A DNA stretch of 41,039 nucleotides from Syntrophus sp. (in: bacteria) (GTDB taxonomy: Bacteria; Desulfobacterota; Syntrophorhabdia; Syntrophorhabdales; Syntrophorhabdaceae). The stretch spans positions 1 to 41,039 of the forward strand of contig PNOF01000020.1 of assembly GCA_013824645.1 (NCBI GenBank), read 5' to 3'. A model generated the notes under the pieces. The model had not been told where the DNA came from and searched no databases. It saw only the letters and a list, made by a program, of their open reading frames with translations. Both the position numbers and the translations under genes were made by a program. Positions 1-10,600 of this stretch are shown here, in pieces. Each line of letters starts with the position of its first letter. The stretch's first letter is position 1.

Positions 1-2
1 AA

Positions 3-143
3 CTTGTAACGTTATCGTGTTTGGAATGCAAAAACCGAAACTATAACACAACGAAGAACAAACAGAAGACACCTGACCGTATGGAAATGAAAAAATACTG
101 CAGGGTTTGTAAAAGGCACACAAGTCATAGAGAGACAAAATAA
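3..143 (+). CDS. rpmG: 50S ribosomal protein L33, 5'-truncated by window edge
   Basis: Structural protein of the large ribosomal subunit. The reading frame entering from the left edge gives 46 residues ending at TAA 141-143. It contains the paired CxxC zinc-ribbon cysteines typical of the zinc-binding L33 form (CLEC near the start, CRVC near the end) and the family segment NYNTTKNK followed by [12 protein letters not shown]. Only a few N-terminal residues are missing to the left. It precedes tRNA-Trp and secE, the usual bacterial order rpmG-trnW-secE-nusG. Retention of all four cysteines suggests the zinc-dependent paralogue. Identification is secure; the start lies outside the window. Confidence 0.93.
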   Translation, partial: LVTLSCLECKNRNYNTTKNKQKTPDRMEMKKYCRVCKRHTSHRETK

Positions 144-146
144 CAT

Positions 147-220
147 AGGCCAGTAGCTCTAACGGATAGAGCACCGGACTCCAAATCCGGGTGTTGGGGG
201 TTCGAATCCCTCCTGGCCTG
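147..220 (+). tRNA. trnW: tRNA-Trp (anticodon CCA)
   Basis: A complete 74-nt cloverleaf can be folded by eye. The acceptor stem AGGCCAG pairs with CTGGCCT, with G as discriminator base. The anticodon arm CCGGA-CTCCAAA-TCCGG places CCA at 181-183, and the T loop is TTCGAAT. The 3' CCA is not encoded, since TAT follows the discriminator. It lies three bases after the rpmG stop and 17 bases before secE, so it is probably co-transcribed and processed out of the rpmG-secE transcript. Confidence 0.97.
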
Positions 221-237
221 TATATTATGGAGATGGC

Positions 238-438
238 ATGGAATTCAAAGAGAAATTTGAAGACATAAAGACGTATTTCAGGGAAGTATATATGGAAGCG
301 AAGAGAGTTACCTGGCCATCAAGAAAAGATGCATTAAAGGGCACCTACATTGTTTTGATAACGGTCTTCATTGCATCTTTGTTTCTTGGAGTTGTTGATA
401 TAGGACTTGCGAAACTCATACAGACTCTCATACGGTAA
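238..438 (+). CDS. secE: Preprotein translocase subunit SecE
   Basis: Small essential subunit of the SecYEG protein-conducting channel in the inner membrane. The 66-residue product has the short single-spanning form of most bacteria. It has an amphipathic N-terminal helix (about residues 4-30) containing the conserved VTWPSRKDA motif (about 24-32), then one membrane helix (about 38-60). The start ATG follows a GGAG-like sequence at about 229-233. nusG begins 6 bp after the stop, so the two are translated from one message. Confidence 0.96.
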   Translation: MEFKEKFEDIKTYFREVYMEAKRVTWPSRKDALKGTYIVLITVFIASLFLGVVDIGLAKLIQTLIR

Positions 439-444
439 GGATAA

Positions 445-990
445 ATGGAAATAACAATGGAAAAAAAGTGGTATGTGGTTCATACGTATTCAGGCTATGA
501 GCAGAAGGTAAGAGAACTGCTGGAAGAAAACATAAAAATGAACAAGATGGAGAGTTACTTCGGCGAAATTATTGTTCCTTCCGAAATCATTATGGAAAAG
601 GTGAAGGGTCAGATAAAAAAATCACAGAGGACAGTCTTTCCTGGATATATTATTGTCAACATGCTCATGAATGATAATACCTGGCATTTTGTACGGAATA
701 CACCGAAGGTAACCGGTTTTGTAGGGTATGATAAAATGAACCCGCCTCCGCTCCCCGAGAAGGAGGTAACCGATATCATTAACGCCATTCAGGAAGGCAA
801 AGGCAAAATAAAGCCGAAGATCCGTTTTGAAAAAGGTGATGGTGTTAAAGTTACCGAAGGTCCTTTTACAAATTTTACCGGCAACGTGGAAGAGATAAAA
901 CCTGAAAAAGGAAAAGTGAAAGTACTCCTCAACATATTCGGACGGACTACACCGGTAGAGCTGGATTTTATACAGATAGAAAAAATTTAA
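445..990 (+). CDS. nusG: Transcription termination/antitermination factor NusG
   Basis: Binds the RNA polymerase clamp and links it to Rho or to the ribosome. The 181-residue product has the NGN domain at the N terminus (KKWYVVHTYSGYEQKV, about residues 7-22; FPGYIIV, about 65-71). A C-terminal KOW domain follows (FEKGDGVKVTEGPF, about residues 128-141, with the TNFTGNVEEI turn). ATG 445 has AAGG five bases upstream; a second in-frame ATG at 457 would remove only four residues. The stop is 11 bp before rplK, whose ribosome-binding site overlaps the nusG end region. Confidence 0.96.
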   Translation: MEITMEKKWYVVHTYSGYEQKVRELLEENIKMNKMESYFGEIIVPSEIIMEKVKGQIKKSQRTVFPGYIIVNMLMNDNTWHFVRNTPKVTGFVGYDKMNPPPLPEKEVTDIINAIQEGKGKIKPKIRFEKGDGVKVTEGPFTNFTGNVEEIKPEKGKVKVLLNIFGRTTPVELDFIQIEKI

Positions 991-1001
991 GGAGTTAAGC
1001 A

Positions 1002-1430
1002 ATGGCAAAGAAAGTTGTGGCATTGGTGAAATTGCAATTACAGGCCGGTCAGGCCACACCGTCACCACCTGTCGGTCCTGCTCTCGGTCAGCATGGTGTC
1101 AATATTATGGAGTTCTGCAAGGCTTTTAATGAAAGAACAAAAAGTCAGGAAGGCACCATTATCCCTGCATTGATAACTATTTTTTCAGACAGGACCTTTA
1201 ATTTTATTACCAAGACACCCCCTGCAACATTTCTTATTAAAAAGGCGGCAAAACTGGCAAAGGGCGCCCATGCCCCGAAAAAAGAGGTCGCAGGGAGTAT
1301 TGCAAAATCGTCTATTAAAGAGATTGCGCAGCTTAAGATGGTCGATTTGAACGCAAAAGACCTGGAGGGGGCCATACGGATTATTGAAGGTTCCGTAAGA
1401 AGTATGGGTCTTGAAGTGGTGGAGGGTTAA
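1002..1430 (+). CDS. rplK: 50S ribosomal protein L11
   Basis: Component of the GTPase-associated centre of the large subunit. It binds the 23S rRNA thiostrepton loop and contacts L10/L7/L12. The product has 142 residues, the standard length. The N-terminal domain carries the proline-rich [17 protein letters not shown] motif (about residues 19-35). The C-terminal RNA-binding domain contains [13 protein letters not shown] (about 71-83) and ends in the family signature around [10 protein letters not shown]. The ATG has GGAG upstream. It is followed by rplA as in the classical rplKAJL arrangement. Confidence 0.97.
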   Translation: MAKKVVALVKLQLQAGQATPSPPVGPALGQHGVNIMEFCKAFNERTKSQEGTIIPALITIFSDRTFNFITKTPPATFLIKKAAKLAKGAHAPKKEVAGSIAKSSIKEIAQLKMVDLNAKDLEGAIRIIEGSVRSMGLEVVEG

Positions 1431-1441
1431 CAAATTCGGAA

Positions 1442-1497
1442 AACAAGAGGGTAAGAGGGTGGAAAGGTGGGAAGTGAAAGCCCACCAAAGCCTTGTT
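1442..1497 (+). promoter_or_regulatory. Structured spacer between rplK and rplA
   Basis: The 104-bp gap between L11 and L1 contains a perfect 6-bp hairpin, GGTGGG (1466-1471) with CCCACC (1481-1486). It is enclosed by a longer-range pair ACAAG/CTTGT (about 1443-1447 and 1492-1496). No T run follows, so it does not look like a terminator. It could be a site for ribosomal-protein autoregulation or RNA processing; that role is inference only. Confidence 0.35.
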
Positions 1498-1534
1498 ATT
1501 GCCTTATAGACTAATAAAGAGTGAGGTGATGTAA

Positions 1535-2239
1535 ATGGCAACGTTAGGAAAAAAATATAAAGAAGCACGGAGCAAAATCGATCGGGAAAAACGATACGAT
1601 ATGGGAGAAGCTCTCGACCTTTTACCACAGGTATCCTATGCGAAATTTGATGAAACTGTGGAAGTTGCCTTCAGGCTGGGTGTTGATCCGCGACATGCGG
1701 ACCAGATGGTGAGAGGCAGTGTTGCTCTGCCCAATGGCCTGGGTAAAACGGTCAAAATCATTGTTTTTGCAAAAGGTGAAAAGGAAAAGGAAGCTCAGGA
1801 GGCCGGCGCCGACTTTGTCGGGGCAGAAGATCTCATTGATAAGATTCAAAAAGGATGGACGGATTTTGATAAGGCTATTGCCACACCGGATATGATGGGC
1901 GCTGTCAGTAAGCTTGGTAAGATACTGGGACCCAGAGGACTTATGCCAAACCCGAAGGTGGGCACGGTCACTTTTGATATTGCCAGAACTGTCCAGGAGA
2001 TGAAGGCCGGCAGGGTGGAATTCAGGGTTGATAAAGCAGGCAATCTCCACATTCCTGTGGGAAAAATCAGTTTTGGGAAGGAAAAGATCATAGAAAACAT
2101 TAACAGTCTCGTTGAAGCTATTATCAGGTTGAAACCGGCCTCAAGCAAGGGCACCTATGTTAAGGGTATTGCCATCAGTACGACCATGAGCCCCGGTATC
2201 AAAGTTGACCCTGCTTATGCGAGAAGCGTAACAAAATAG
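1535..2239 (+). CDS. rplA: 50S ribosomal protein L1
   Basis: Binds the mobile L1 stalk of 23S rRNA, assists E-site tRNA release, and in many bacteria represses its own operon. The 234-residue length is typical. Family segments are visible: [20 protein letters not shown] (about residues 38-57), the [15 protein letters not shown] signature (about 132-146) and the C-terminal [20 protein letters not shown] block. The start ATG follows GAGGTGATGTAA. The gene is followed by a 257-bp leader rather than by an immediate rplJ start, which is usual for L1/L10 boundaries. Confidence 0.97.
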   Translation: MATLGKKYKEARSKIDREKRYDMGEALDLLPQVSYAKFDETVEVAFRLGVDPRHADQMVRGSVALPNGLGKTVKIIVFAKGEKEKEAQEAGADFVGAEDLIDKIQKGWTDFDKAIATPDMMGAVSKLGKILGPRGLMPNPKVGTVTFDIARTVQEMKAGRVEFRVDKAGNLHIPVGKISFGKEKIIENINSLVEAIIRLKPASSKGTYVKGIAISTTMSPGIKVDPAYARSVTK

Positions 2240-2250
2240 ATTTTACGGTA

Positions 2251-2413
2251 CCTCCAGCGGCTTTGCCGCAGGAGGGGTATGTAAACCCTTTAGCTCCCAC
2301 AGGGAGCGAGAAGGGGAGGCTCCAGTAGCTTTGCTGCTGGAGGGGGCGACGTGAGCCCCTGAAAATAGGAAAGAGTCAGAGAAAGCAGGTGTGACGCCTC
2401 AAGCGTCATTAAA
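2251..2413 (+). promoter_or_regulatory. rplJ-rplL leader with tandem hairpins (candidate L10 leader)
   Basis: The 257-bp rplA-rplJ gap is where the L10(L12)4 autoregulatory leader lies in other bacteria. Three hairpins sit in series: CTCC-GCGGC/GCCGC-GGAG at about 2252-2274, GCTCCC/GGGAGC at 2293-2307, and a 10-bp stem CTCCAGTAGC/GCTGCTGGAG at 2320-2342. The last is followed by GGGGC/GCCCC at 2343-2359. Units one and three are similar in sequence, each a CTCC..GGAG stem followed by a G-run/C-run stem, as if duplicated. A further stem TGACGC/GCGTCA lies at about 2391-2407. Function as an L10 binding site is inferred from position; I did not find a definite L10 kink-turn motif. Confidence 0.45.
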
Positions 2414-2496
2414 CGATTACGGCCCGCCGAGACTTTTAGAGAGTTGGTCTCCCTGACTTTCCATACATATCTTATTGAAAGGAGGGATGAAAACCA

Positions 2497-3021
2497 TTGG
2501 AGAGACAGAAAAAAGAAAAAGTTGTTCAGGAATTAGGGTCCAAGCTGCGCGAACTGAAGTATTTGTTTCTGGCAGAGTACAGCGGTATGACTGTTGCTCA
2601 GATAACACGGCTCCGCCGTGAGCTGAGAAATGTTGATACGGAATTTACCGTTATTAAAAACAGTCTTTTGAAAATTGCTTCAAAGGGAACAAAGGCAGAA
2701 GCGCTGCAGGATAAATTTGATGGTCCTAATGCGATCATCAGTATTTACAAAGACCCTACAGGTGCTGCACGTGTTGTCGCGGGCATTGCAAAAGAAGTTC
2801 CCAGTCTGAAGCTCAAAGCAGGATACCTGGATGGGCTGGTTATCACGGCGGAAGATATTTTAAGACTTGCCACAATACCGTCACGGGAAGTACTTTTGGC
2901 AAAACTCGTTGGTATCTTGAAGGGCCAGCCGGCAAGGCTTGTGTATGCTCTTTCGGGAAATATCAACAAGCTTATGCTCGTATTGAATTCGATCAAAAAT
3001 CAAAAAGAACAGCAGGCATAA
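2497..3021 (+). CDS. rplJ: 50S ribosomal protein L10
   Basis: Forms the base of the L7/L12 stalk, anchoring L12 dimers to 23S rRNA beside L11. The 174-residue length is normal. The N-terminal rRNA-binding domain shows [25 protein letters not shown] (about residues 19-43, family pattern) and [10 protein letters not shown]. The C-terminal helix (about 150-170) carries the L12 docking region. The start is TTG 2497, chosen because a strong AAAGGAGGG sits 9-18 bases upstream. The ATG at 2487 within that region is in another frame. It is translated with rplL, which begins 13 bp after its stop. Confidence 0.95.
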   Translation: MERQKKEKVVQELGSKLRELKYLFLAEYSGMTVAQITRLRRELRNVDTEFTVIKNSLLKIASKGTKAEALQDKFDGPNAIISIYKDPTGAARVVAGIAKEVPSLKLKAGYLDGLVITAEDILRLATIPSREVLLAKLVGILKGQPARLVYALSGNINKLMLVLNSIKNQKEQQA

Positions 3022-3034
3022 AGGAGGCAAATAC

Positions 3035-3418
3035 ATGAGTATCACAAAAGAAGATGTAATTCAGTATGTTGAAAACATGACAGTTCTTGAACTTTCCGAG
3101 TTGGTGAAGGCTTTAGAGGACAAATTTGGCGTTCAGGCTGCAATGCCCATGATGGGAGCTGGAGCTGGAGTTGCAGCACCGGCAGCAGCAGCGGTTGAGG
3201 AACAGACGGAATTTAACGTTATTCTCACCGGCTATGAAGCAGATAAGAAGATCCAGGTCATCAAGGTCGTCAGAGCTATTACGAGCCTTGGTCTCAAAGA
3301 GGCGAAAGATCTCGTCGAGGGCGTTCCGAAAACTGTTAAAGAAGCAGTCTCAAAGGACGAAGCTGCAAATATCAAAAAACAGCTCGAAGAAGTCAGCGCA
3401 CAGGTCAAAGTCGAATAA
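3035..3418 (+). CDS. rplL: 50S ribosomal protein L7/L12
   Basis: Acidic stalk protein, present as dimers on L10, that recruits translational GTPases. The 127-residue product has the N-terminal dimerisation domain (about 1-34), an Ala/Gly-rich hinge ([16 protein letters not shown], about 41-56) and the globular C-terminal domain. The latter contains [20 protein letters not shown] and [15 protein letters not shown]. An AAGGAGG-type site precedes ATG 3035. It is the last ribosomal gene before the polymerase genes. Confidence 0.98.
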   Translation: MSITKEDVIQYVENMTVLELSELVKALEDKFGVQAAMPMMGAGAGVAAPAAAAVEEQTEFNVILTGYEADKKIQVIKVVRAITSLGLKEAKDLVEGVPKTVKEAVSKDEAANIKKQLEEVSAQVKVE

Positions 3419-3437
3419 TAGTAGTATTAGGATGTAA

Positions 3438-3487
3438 GGGGTTTAAGGGTTAAGTTTTGCATTTGTCAAAGTCTAACCCTTGAACCC
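3438..3487 (+). promoter_or_regulatory. Large stem-loop in the rplL-rpoB gap
   Basis: GGGGTTTAAGGGTTA (3438-3452) pairs with TAACCCTTGAACCCC (3473-3487) around a 20-base loop, with a single mismatch-type position in 15. It is not followed by a T run. In E. coli the same gap holds a partial attenuator and an RNase III site. The position here suggests an equivalent role in setting the ribosomal-protein to polymerase ratio, which is inference. Confidence 0.55.
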
Positions 3488-3517
3488 CGAACCCTTCATT
3501 AAGAGGTGAAATAATCT

Positions 3518-6500
3518 ATGAGAGAAACTTTCCATAACAAAATATTCAGGAAAAATTATGGGAAAATAAAAGAGGTTCTCGAAATTCCTAATCTGATCGA
3601 AATTCAACTTGACTCCTACGAGAAATTCCTCCAGAAGGACCTGCAACCGTCAAAAAGAGAAGCTATCGGATTGCAGGCTGTTTTTAACAGTGTTTTTCCA
3701 ATCAAGGATTCCCATGAAACAACAACCCTTGAGTTTGTAAAATATGAAATCGTGAATCCGAAGAATTCCGAAGAAGAGTGTCTCTTCCGGGGACTTAACT
3801 ATGCAGCCCCCATGAAGGTTACCATCAGGCTCGTTGTATGGAATATAGATCCCGACACCAAGATACGTGATATCAGGGCTGTCAAAGAACAGGACGTATA
3901 CTTTGGCGAAATTCCTCTTATGACGGAGAGGGGGACCTTTATTATCAACGGCACCGAAAGGGTTATTGTCAGTCAGCTACATAGATCTCCAGGGGTCTAT
4001 TTCGATAATGATCAATCAAAGTCTCTCGTAGGCGGCGGTTTGTCCTATACGGCACGGATTATACCCTACAGGGGTTCCTGGCTGGATTTTGAATTTGACC
4101 ATAAAGAACTTGTATATGTGAGGATAGATAAGAAGAAAAAAATACCTGTCACATTGTTTCTGAAAGCTCTCGGATATTCCGAAAAAGAAATCCTTGATTA
4201 TTTCTATGAAAAAGAGAAGATCATTATAAAGGACAAAAAGTTTTTTAAGGAGACATCGCTGGAGTTACTTCTTGGCCAAAAGGCGCCTTCCGACATAATC
4301 AACGAAAAAACGAATGAAGTACTCGTCAAAAAACATAAGAAGATCACAAAGGCAGTTATCAAAAAGATGGAACAGGCCCATATTTATGAGATACCTATTG
4401 ATGAAGAGGGTATCGTTGGCAAAGCAACCTCGAGCGACATTGTTGATCCAAAGACAAAAGAGGTTTTAATGCCGATCAATAAAGAGATAACCACAGAGGA
4501 CCTGGAAATCTTAATACAGAAAAAGGTGAAAGAGTTCGACATTCTTTTTATTGACAATCTCAACGTGAGCCCCTCTTTGAGAAATACATTGCTTATTGAT
4601 AAAGTGAGTACAAAAGACGAAGCGCTTATTGAAATATACCGGAAGTTGAGACCTGGAGATCCTCCGACGATTGAATTTGCGGAAAACCTGATCAACAACA
4701 TGTTCTTTAGCCCTGAACGGTACGATCTTTCAAAAGTGGGTCGGCTTAAGATAAACCACCGCATCGGTGTTGATGCTCCCCTCGATGTAGCAACGCTCCA
4801 GAAAGGTGATATCATTGAGGTTGTAAGGCAGCTCCTGAAGCTGAAGGACGTGAGGGGACCCGGTGACGATATTGACCACCTTGGAAACAGAAGGGTCAGA
4901 ACTGTGGGAGAACTTCTCGAAAACCAGTTCAGAATGGGTCTTGTGCGGATGGAGAGGGCTATCAAGGAGAGACTTACGTTCCCCGAGATGGAGACCCTCA
5001 TGCCCCACGATCTTGTGAATCCTAAACCGGTTGCTACGGCAATAAGGGATTTCTTTTCAAGCAGCCAGCTTTCCCAGTTTATGGATCAGACGAACCCCTT
5101 GAGTGAAATTACCCACAAAAGACGTCTCTCCGCTCTGGGTCCGGGAGGTCTCACGCGGGAGCGGGCCGGTTTTGAGGTCCGTGACGTCCATCCTACTCAC
5201 TATGGAAGGATATGTCCTATTGAAACACCGGAAGGCCCCAATATCGGCCTCATTGCTTCTTTGTCAACCTTTGCAAGGGTTAATGAATTCGGGTTTATTG
5301 AAGCGCCTTACCGAAAGGTGGTTGACGGGCGGGTAACTGATGAGGTGAGCTATTTAAGCGCCCTCGAAGAAGAACAGTATCAGATTACTCAAGCCAATTC
5401 ACCTGTTGATAAAGACGGAAAACTGACAGGAGATCTTATTCCTGCCCAGAAAGGTGGAGGATTTTCCTTTGTAGGTCCCGGTCAGATTGATTTAATGGAT
5501 GTTTCACCGAGGCAGCTCGTCAGTGTTTCGGCTTCGCTCATCCCCTTTTTGGAGCATGATGACGCAAACCGTGCGTTGATGGGCTCCAACATGCAGAGAC
5601 AGGCAGTCCCGCTTCTCATTACGGAAGCACCGATTATCGGTACAGGTATGGAAAGAATCGTTGGAAGGGATTCTCGAGTTATGATCATGGCAAAACATGA
5701 TGGTTTTATCGAGAGCGTTGATGCAAGCCGTATTATCCTGAAATACGAAGAAAAAAAGGGTAGCGATGAACCTGTCACAAAGATAGATGTCTATAAATTA
5801 TTAAAATTCAGACGGTCAAATCAGGATACCTGTATTAACCAGCGGGTTATTATACGGGAAGGTGACTATGTGAAGAAAGGCGATGTCCTTGCTGACGGAC
5901 CTTCAACAGACAGAGGTGAACTGGCTCTCGGTAAGAACATCATGGTAGCCTTTATGCCCTGGAGAGGATATAACTATGAGGATTCAGTCCTTATCAATGA
6001 ACGGCTTGTAAAAGAAGATGTTTTAACATCGATTCACATAGAAGAACTGGAATGTGTTGTCCGTGATACAAAACTCGGCAAAGAGGAAGTGACCAGAGAT
6101 ATCCCCAATGTTGGCGACGACGCACTGAAAGACCTCGACGAAAGCGGTATTGTCCGCATCGGGGCCACGGTGAAGCCCAGTGATATCCTGGTGGGAAAGG
6201 TTACCCCGAAAGGTGAAACGCAACTTACCCCGGAAGAGAAACTGCTCCGTGCCATATTCGGTGAAAAGGCAGGAGATGTAAAAGATACCAGCCTTCGAGT
6301 GCCCCACGGCATAGAAGGTATTGTTACTGATGTAAAGGTTTTATCGAGACGCGGTGTTGATAAGGACGACAGGAGCCGCAATATCGAGGATAAAGAGGTA
6401 TCGAATATTATAAAAGACCAGGATGATCAGATAAAGATCATCGTGGAGAGCAAAAAAACAAAAATAGCCGAGCTTCTTGCCGCAGTTGCAGCCCCTGCCG

Positions 6501-7633
6501 ATATCAAGGATGGTAAGGGAAAAGTGATACTCAAAAAGGGTGAGCCCTTCACAAAGGAAAAAGTAAGTGCCATCAGTTTTGACAGACTGCAGGAGATTGC
6601 ATTCAAAAATGCCGAGCTTGAAGGTAAGATAGCAAAGGTTATCGATAGCAAGGAAGTCCAGCTGGAACTCATCCGTCTTATCTATGAAGATAAAATAAAT
6701 AAGATTAAAAAGGGTGATGAGTTACCCCCTGGTGTTATCAGAACAATTAAAGTCTATGTTGCCATGAAACGAAAAATTGCCGTTGGAGATAAAATATCGG
6801 GCCGCCACGGAAACAAAGGTATTGTATCGGTGATCCTGCCAGAGGAAGATATGCCTTTTATGGAAGACGGCACCCCCATGGATATCGTTCTTAACCCCCT
6901 TGGTGTGCCATCGCGAATGAATGCCGGCCAGATCCTTGAGACACACCTCGGATGGGCGGCAAAAGAGCTTGGTAAGAAGGTGGGCGAACTTGTTGATAGT
7001 TACCATAAAAGCTGTTGTGAGCCGGCTATAATAAAAAAACAGTTAAAAAAGATCTTTTCAAACAATGAATTAAAGGGTCTTATCGAACGGTTAAACGATG
7101 ACGAACTTATACGACTTGCCGAACACTTGAGAAATGGTGTTCACATTGCTGTGCCTGTCTTTGACAGCGCAAAGGAACCGGAGATCCACGAGCTTTTTAA
7201 AATGGCCGGTATGGCGGACAGCAGACAGACGACCCTCATTGACGGAAGAACCGGAGATGTTTTTCACCATCAGATTACCGTGGGATACATGTATTTTCTT
7301 AAATTGCATCACCTTGTGGATGATAAGATCCATGCACGTTCTATAGGACCTTATTCTCTTGTGACCCAGCAGCCTCTTGGCGGAAAGGCCCAGTTCGGCG
7401 GCCAGAGACTGGGTGAGATGGAAGTATGGGCCCTTGAAGGATACGGCGCTTCTTTTTCCCTGCAGGAATTTCTTACTATTAAATCTGATGATGTTAATGG
7501 AAGGATCAGGGCTTATGAAGCAATTGTGAAGGGCGAGGATGTGCTCGAGCCTAATCTGCCGGAATCGTTTAATGTACTTGTGAAAGAATTACAGGGTTTG
7601 TGCATCGATATGGAACTTATCAAGCACGAGTAA
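3518..7633 (+). CDS. rpoB: RNA polymerase beta subunit
   Basis: Large catalytic subunit of RNA polymerase, 1371 residues, close to the usual proteobacterial length. The rifampicin-binding cluster is readable as [21 protein letters not shown] (about 516-536). It keeps the residues associated with sensitivity: D523, H533 and S538, equivalent to E. coli D516, H526 and S531. The catalytic-region motifs [15 protein letters not shown] and [15 protein letters not shown] are intact. So is the C terminus with [20 protein letters not shown]. The start ATG follows AAGAGGTGAAATAATCT. It is separated from rpoC by 12 bp that contain the rpoC ribosome-binding site. Confidence 0.98.
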   Translation: MRETFHNKIFRKNYGKIKEVLEIPNLIEIQLDSYEKFLQKDLQPSKREAIGLQAVFNSVFPIKDSHETTTLEFVKYEIVNPKNSEEECLFRGLNYAAPMKVTIRLVVWNIDPDTKIRDIRAVKEQDVYFGEIPLMTERGTFIINGTERVIVSQLHRSPGVYFDNDQSKSLVGGGLSYTARIIPYRGSWLDFEFDHKELVYVRIDKKKKIPVTLFLKALGYSEKEILDYFYEKEKIIIKDKKFFKETSLELLLGQKAPSDIINEKTNEVLVKKHKKITKAVIKKMEQAHIYEIPIDEEGIVGKATSSDIVDPKTKEVLMPINKEITTEDLEILIQKKVKEFDILFIDNLNVSPSLRNTLLIDKVSTKDEALIEIYRKLRPGDPPTIEFAENLINNMFFSPERYDLSKVGRLKINHRIGVDAPLDVATLQKGDIIEVVRQLLKLKDVRGPGDDIDHLGNRRVRTVGELLENQFRMGLVRMERAIKERLTFPEMETLMPHDLVNPKPVATAIRDFFSSSQLSQFMDQTNPLSEITHKRRLSALGPGGLTRERAGFEVRDVHPTHYGRICPIETPEGPNIGLIASLSTFARVNEFGFIEAPYRKVVDGRVTDEVSYLSALEEEQYQITQANSPVDKDGKLTGDLIPAQKGGGFSFVGPGQIDLMDVSPRQLVSVSASLIPFLEHDDANRALMGSNMQRQAVPLLITEAPIIGTGMERIVGRDSRVMIMAKHDGFIESVDASRIILKYEEKKGSDEPVTKIDVYKLLKFRRSNQDTCINQRVIIREGDYVKKGDVLADGPSTDRGELALGKNIMVAFMPWRGYNYEDSVLINERLVKEDVLTSIHIEELECVVRDTKLGKEEVTRDIPNVGDDALKDLDESGIVRIGATVKPSDILVGKVTPKGETQLTPEEKLLRAIFGEKAGDVKDTSLRVPHGIEGIVTDVKVLSRRGVDKDDRSRNIEDKEVSNIIKDQDDQIKIIVESKKTKIAELLAAVAAPADIKDGKGKVILKKGEPFTKEKVSAISFDRLQEIAFKNAELEGKIAKVIDSKEVQLELIRLIYEDKINKIKKGDELPPGVIRTIKVYVAMKRKIAVGDKISGRHGNKGIVSVILPEEDMPFMEDGTPMDIVLNPLGVPSRMNAGQILETHLGWAAKELGKKVGELVDSYHKSCCEPAIIKKQLKKIFSNNELKGLIERLNDDELIRLAEHLRNGVHIAVPVFDSAKEPEIHELFKMAGMADSRQTTLIDGRTGDVFHHQITVGYMYFLKLHHLVDDKIHARSIGPYSLVTQQPLGGKAQFGGQRLGEMEVWALEGYGASFSLQEFLTIKSDDVNGRIRAYEAIVKGEDVLEPNLPESFNVLVKELQGLCIDMELIKHE

Positions 7634-7645
7634 GGAGGTTTTACC

Positions 7646-10600
7646 TTGGAAGAATATTTTAAGACTGATAAACAGAAAGACCCGCTGAGCTTTGCGGCAA
7701 TTAAAATAGCGCTTGCCTCTCCGGAGCTGATCGAAAAGTGGTCCTATGGGGAAGTGAAAAAACCGGAGACGATCAATTACCGGACCTTTAAACCGGAACG
7801 GGATGGGTTATTCTGTGCGAAAATATTTGGTCCTGTAAAGGATTATGAATGTATTTGCGGAAAATACAAAAGGATGAAACACAGGGGTATCGTCTGTGAA
7901 AAGTGCGGTGTCGAGGTTATACAGTCGAAGGTGAGAAGAGAGAGGATGGGGCATATTAAGCTTGCCTGTCCGGTAGCCCATATCTGGTTCTTGAAGAGCA
8001 TGCCCAGCAAGATAGGAACGCTCCTTGAACTCACTATCAAAGAAGTCGAAAGAGTGCTCTATTTTGAGATGTATATTGTCTATGAGCCGGGGAATTCTCC
8101 TTATGAATTTTGTGAAATAATCAGTGAAGAAAAATATATTGAGGCCAGGGAAAAATACGCTGAAGGGTTTGGCGCAGGGATTGGTGCTGAAGCCATCCGG
8201 GAATGCCTGAAAAGAATTGAGGTTGGTGAACTGGGAAAAAGTCTCAGGATAGAAATGAGAGATACTGCAAGTGATGCGAAAAAGAAGAAGATTGCCCGCA
8301 GGCTTAAAGTGGTTGATGCATTTCGGGTTTCCGGTGTGAAGCCGGATTGGATGATTCTTGATATTATTCCTGTTTTACCGCCGGAGTTGAGGCCCCTTGT
8401 TCCCCTTGATGGCGGCAGATTTGCAACGTCGGACCTGAATGACCTTTACAGACGGGTTATTAACAGGAATAACAGATTAAAGAGGCTCATGGAACTCAAT
8501 GCGCCTGAAATCATAATCAGGAACGAAAAGAGAATGCTCCAGGAAGCAGTGGATGCCCTTTTTGATAATTCAAAACGGGGAAGAGTGGTAACAGGCGCCA
8601 GCAAGCGGCCGCTGAAATCGCTCTCCGATATGCTCCGTGGCAAACAGGGAAGGTTCCGTCAGAACCTCCTTGGCAAACGGGTGGATTATTCAGGAAGATC
8701 GGTTATTGTCGTCGGCCCGGAATTGAGACTCCATCAGTGTGGTTTGCCGAAGTACATGGCGCTGGAGCTTTTTAAACCTTTTGTCTATAACAAGCTCATC
8801 AAGAAGGGTTTTGCGACAACGATCAAGAACGCAAAGAAAATCGTTGAAAAAGAAAGACCTGAAGTATGGGATGTCCTCGAAGAGGTCATCAAAGAACATC
8901 CGATTCTCCTTAACAGAGCTCCGACCCTCCACCGGCTCGGCATACAGGCCTTTGAACCCCAGCTTATTGACGGAAAAGCGATACAACTCCATCCGCTTGT
9001 TTGTCCGGCCTACAACGCGGACTTTGACGGTGACCAGATGGCTGTCCACGTTCCGCTGTCCATTGAGGCGCAGACAGAAGCGCGGGTGCTCATGATGTCC
9101 ACCAACAATATCCTTTCGCCTGCCAGCGGCAAGCCGATTATCGTGCCTACGCAGGACATCGTCCTCGGTCTCTATTATCTCACCATAGAAAGGAAACACA
9201 GAAAGGGCGAGGGAAAGATCTTTTCCGATTCCGAGGAAGTCCGGGTTGCTTATGATACAGGTGAAATTGACCTTCATGCCAGGATAAAAGTCCGAATGGA
9301 TGGAGGAATCCTGGAAACCACTCCGGGCAGGGTCATCCTCAGGGATGTTATCGGTGAGGCCCTGGTAGAACTGGGACCGGAAAAACAAAGAGCAGTCCTC
9401 AAGGACATGTTCGGTCTTATTAACAGAATTATGGACAAAAAGACGATTGCTCAGGTTGTTGATAAATGTTACCGCGATGCCGGTGAGAAATGTACTGTTA
9501 TTCTTTCCGATAGACTGAAAGACCTCGGTTTTGCCTATGCCACGCTGGGCGGTATTTCTATCTCGATAGACGATATGAAGATCCCCCAAAAGAAGAAAAA
9601 GCTCATTGAGCAGGCAGAAGATGCAGTAAAGAATGTTCATAATCAGTATCAGGAAGGTCTTATCACCGACGGTGAGCGATATAATCAGGTTATCGACATA
9701 TGGGCAAATGTAACGGAAGCGATTGCCAAGGAACTCATGGATGAACTTGGTTCCGAGGCTGTTATCGATGATGAAGGAAACCCTGTTCTTGGTCCGAACG
9801 GGAAGCCGGAATATCAGAACAGTCTCAACCCAATCTTTATGATGGCCCATTCGGGCGCAAGAGGTAATGCCCAGCAGATACGTCAGCTTGCCGGTATGAG
9901 GGGTCTCATGGCAAAACCGTCAGGTGAGATTATTGAAACACCCATTACCAGCAACTTCCGGGAAGGTCTTGACGTGTTGCAGTACTTTATTTCCACACAC
10001 GGTGCCCGGAAAGGTCTTGCCGATACTGCACTCAAGACGGCAAACTCCGGTTACCTCACAAGAAGGCTTGTTGATGCTTCACAGGACGTTGTCGTATCGG
10101 AAAATGATTGCGGGACATTCGATTATATCGAGGTAAGTTCCCTTATAGAGGGCGGTGAAGTTATTGAACGCCTTGACGCAAGGGTCCTCGGCAGGGTTTC
10201 TCATGAAGATTTAAAAGACCCTGACGGTGCAATCATTGTTCGTAAAAACGAAGAGATTACCGAAAGCCACATGAAACTCATCGAAGATGCCGGATACGAA
10301 AAGATTAAGATACGGTCTGCCCTGACATGCAGGTCCAGGAGGGGCATCTGTGTTCTCTGCTACGGTCGTGATCTTTCACGGGGCCGGCTTGTGAGCATCG
10401 GTGAAGCTGTCGGTATTGTTGCGGCCCAGTCTATTGGAGAACCGGGAACTCAGCTTACCATGAGGACATTCCATATCGGTGGTGCTGCATCACGGCGTGT
10501 TGAGCAATCAACACTGGAAGCACGAAATGAGGGGATCCTCAAATTTATCAATGTAAAAGCGATTTTAAACCGGGAAGGCGTCCCCGTTGTGATGAACAGA

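Noticed and set aside
5043-5150. Rifampicin-resistance substitutions in RpoB
   Set aside because: D523, H533 and S538 (E. coli 516, 526, 531) are the usual sensitive-type residues.
8690-9850. 386-codon open frame on the minus strand opposite rpoC
   Set aside because: It is the shadow of a strongly conserved coding strand; the product has no recognisable domain, no ribosome-binding site and no plausible neighbour.
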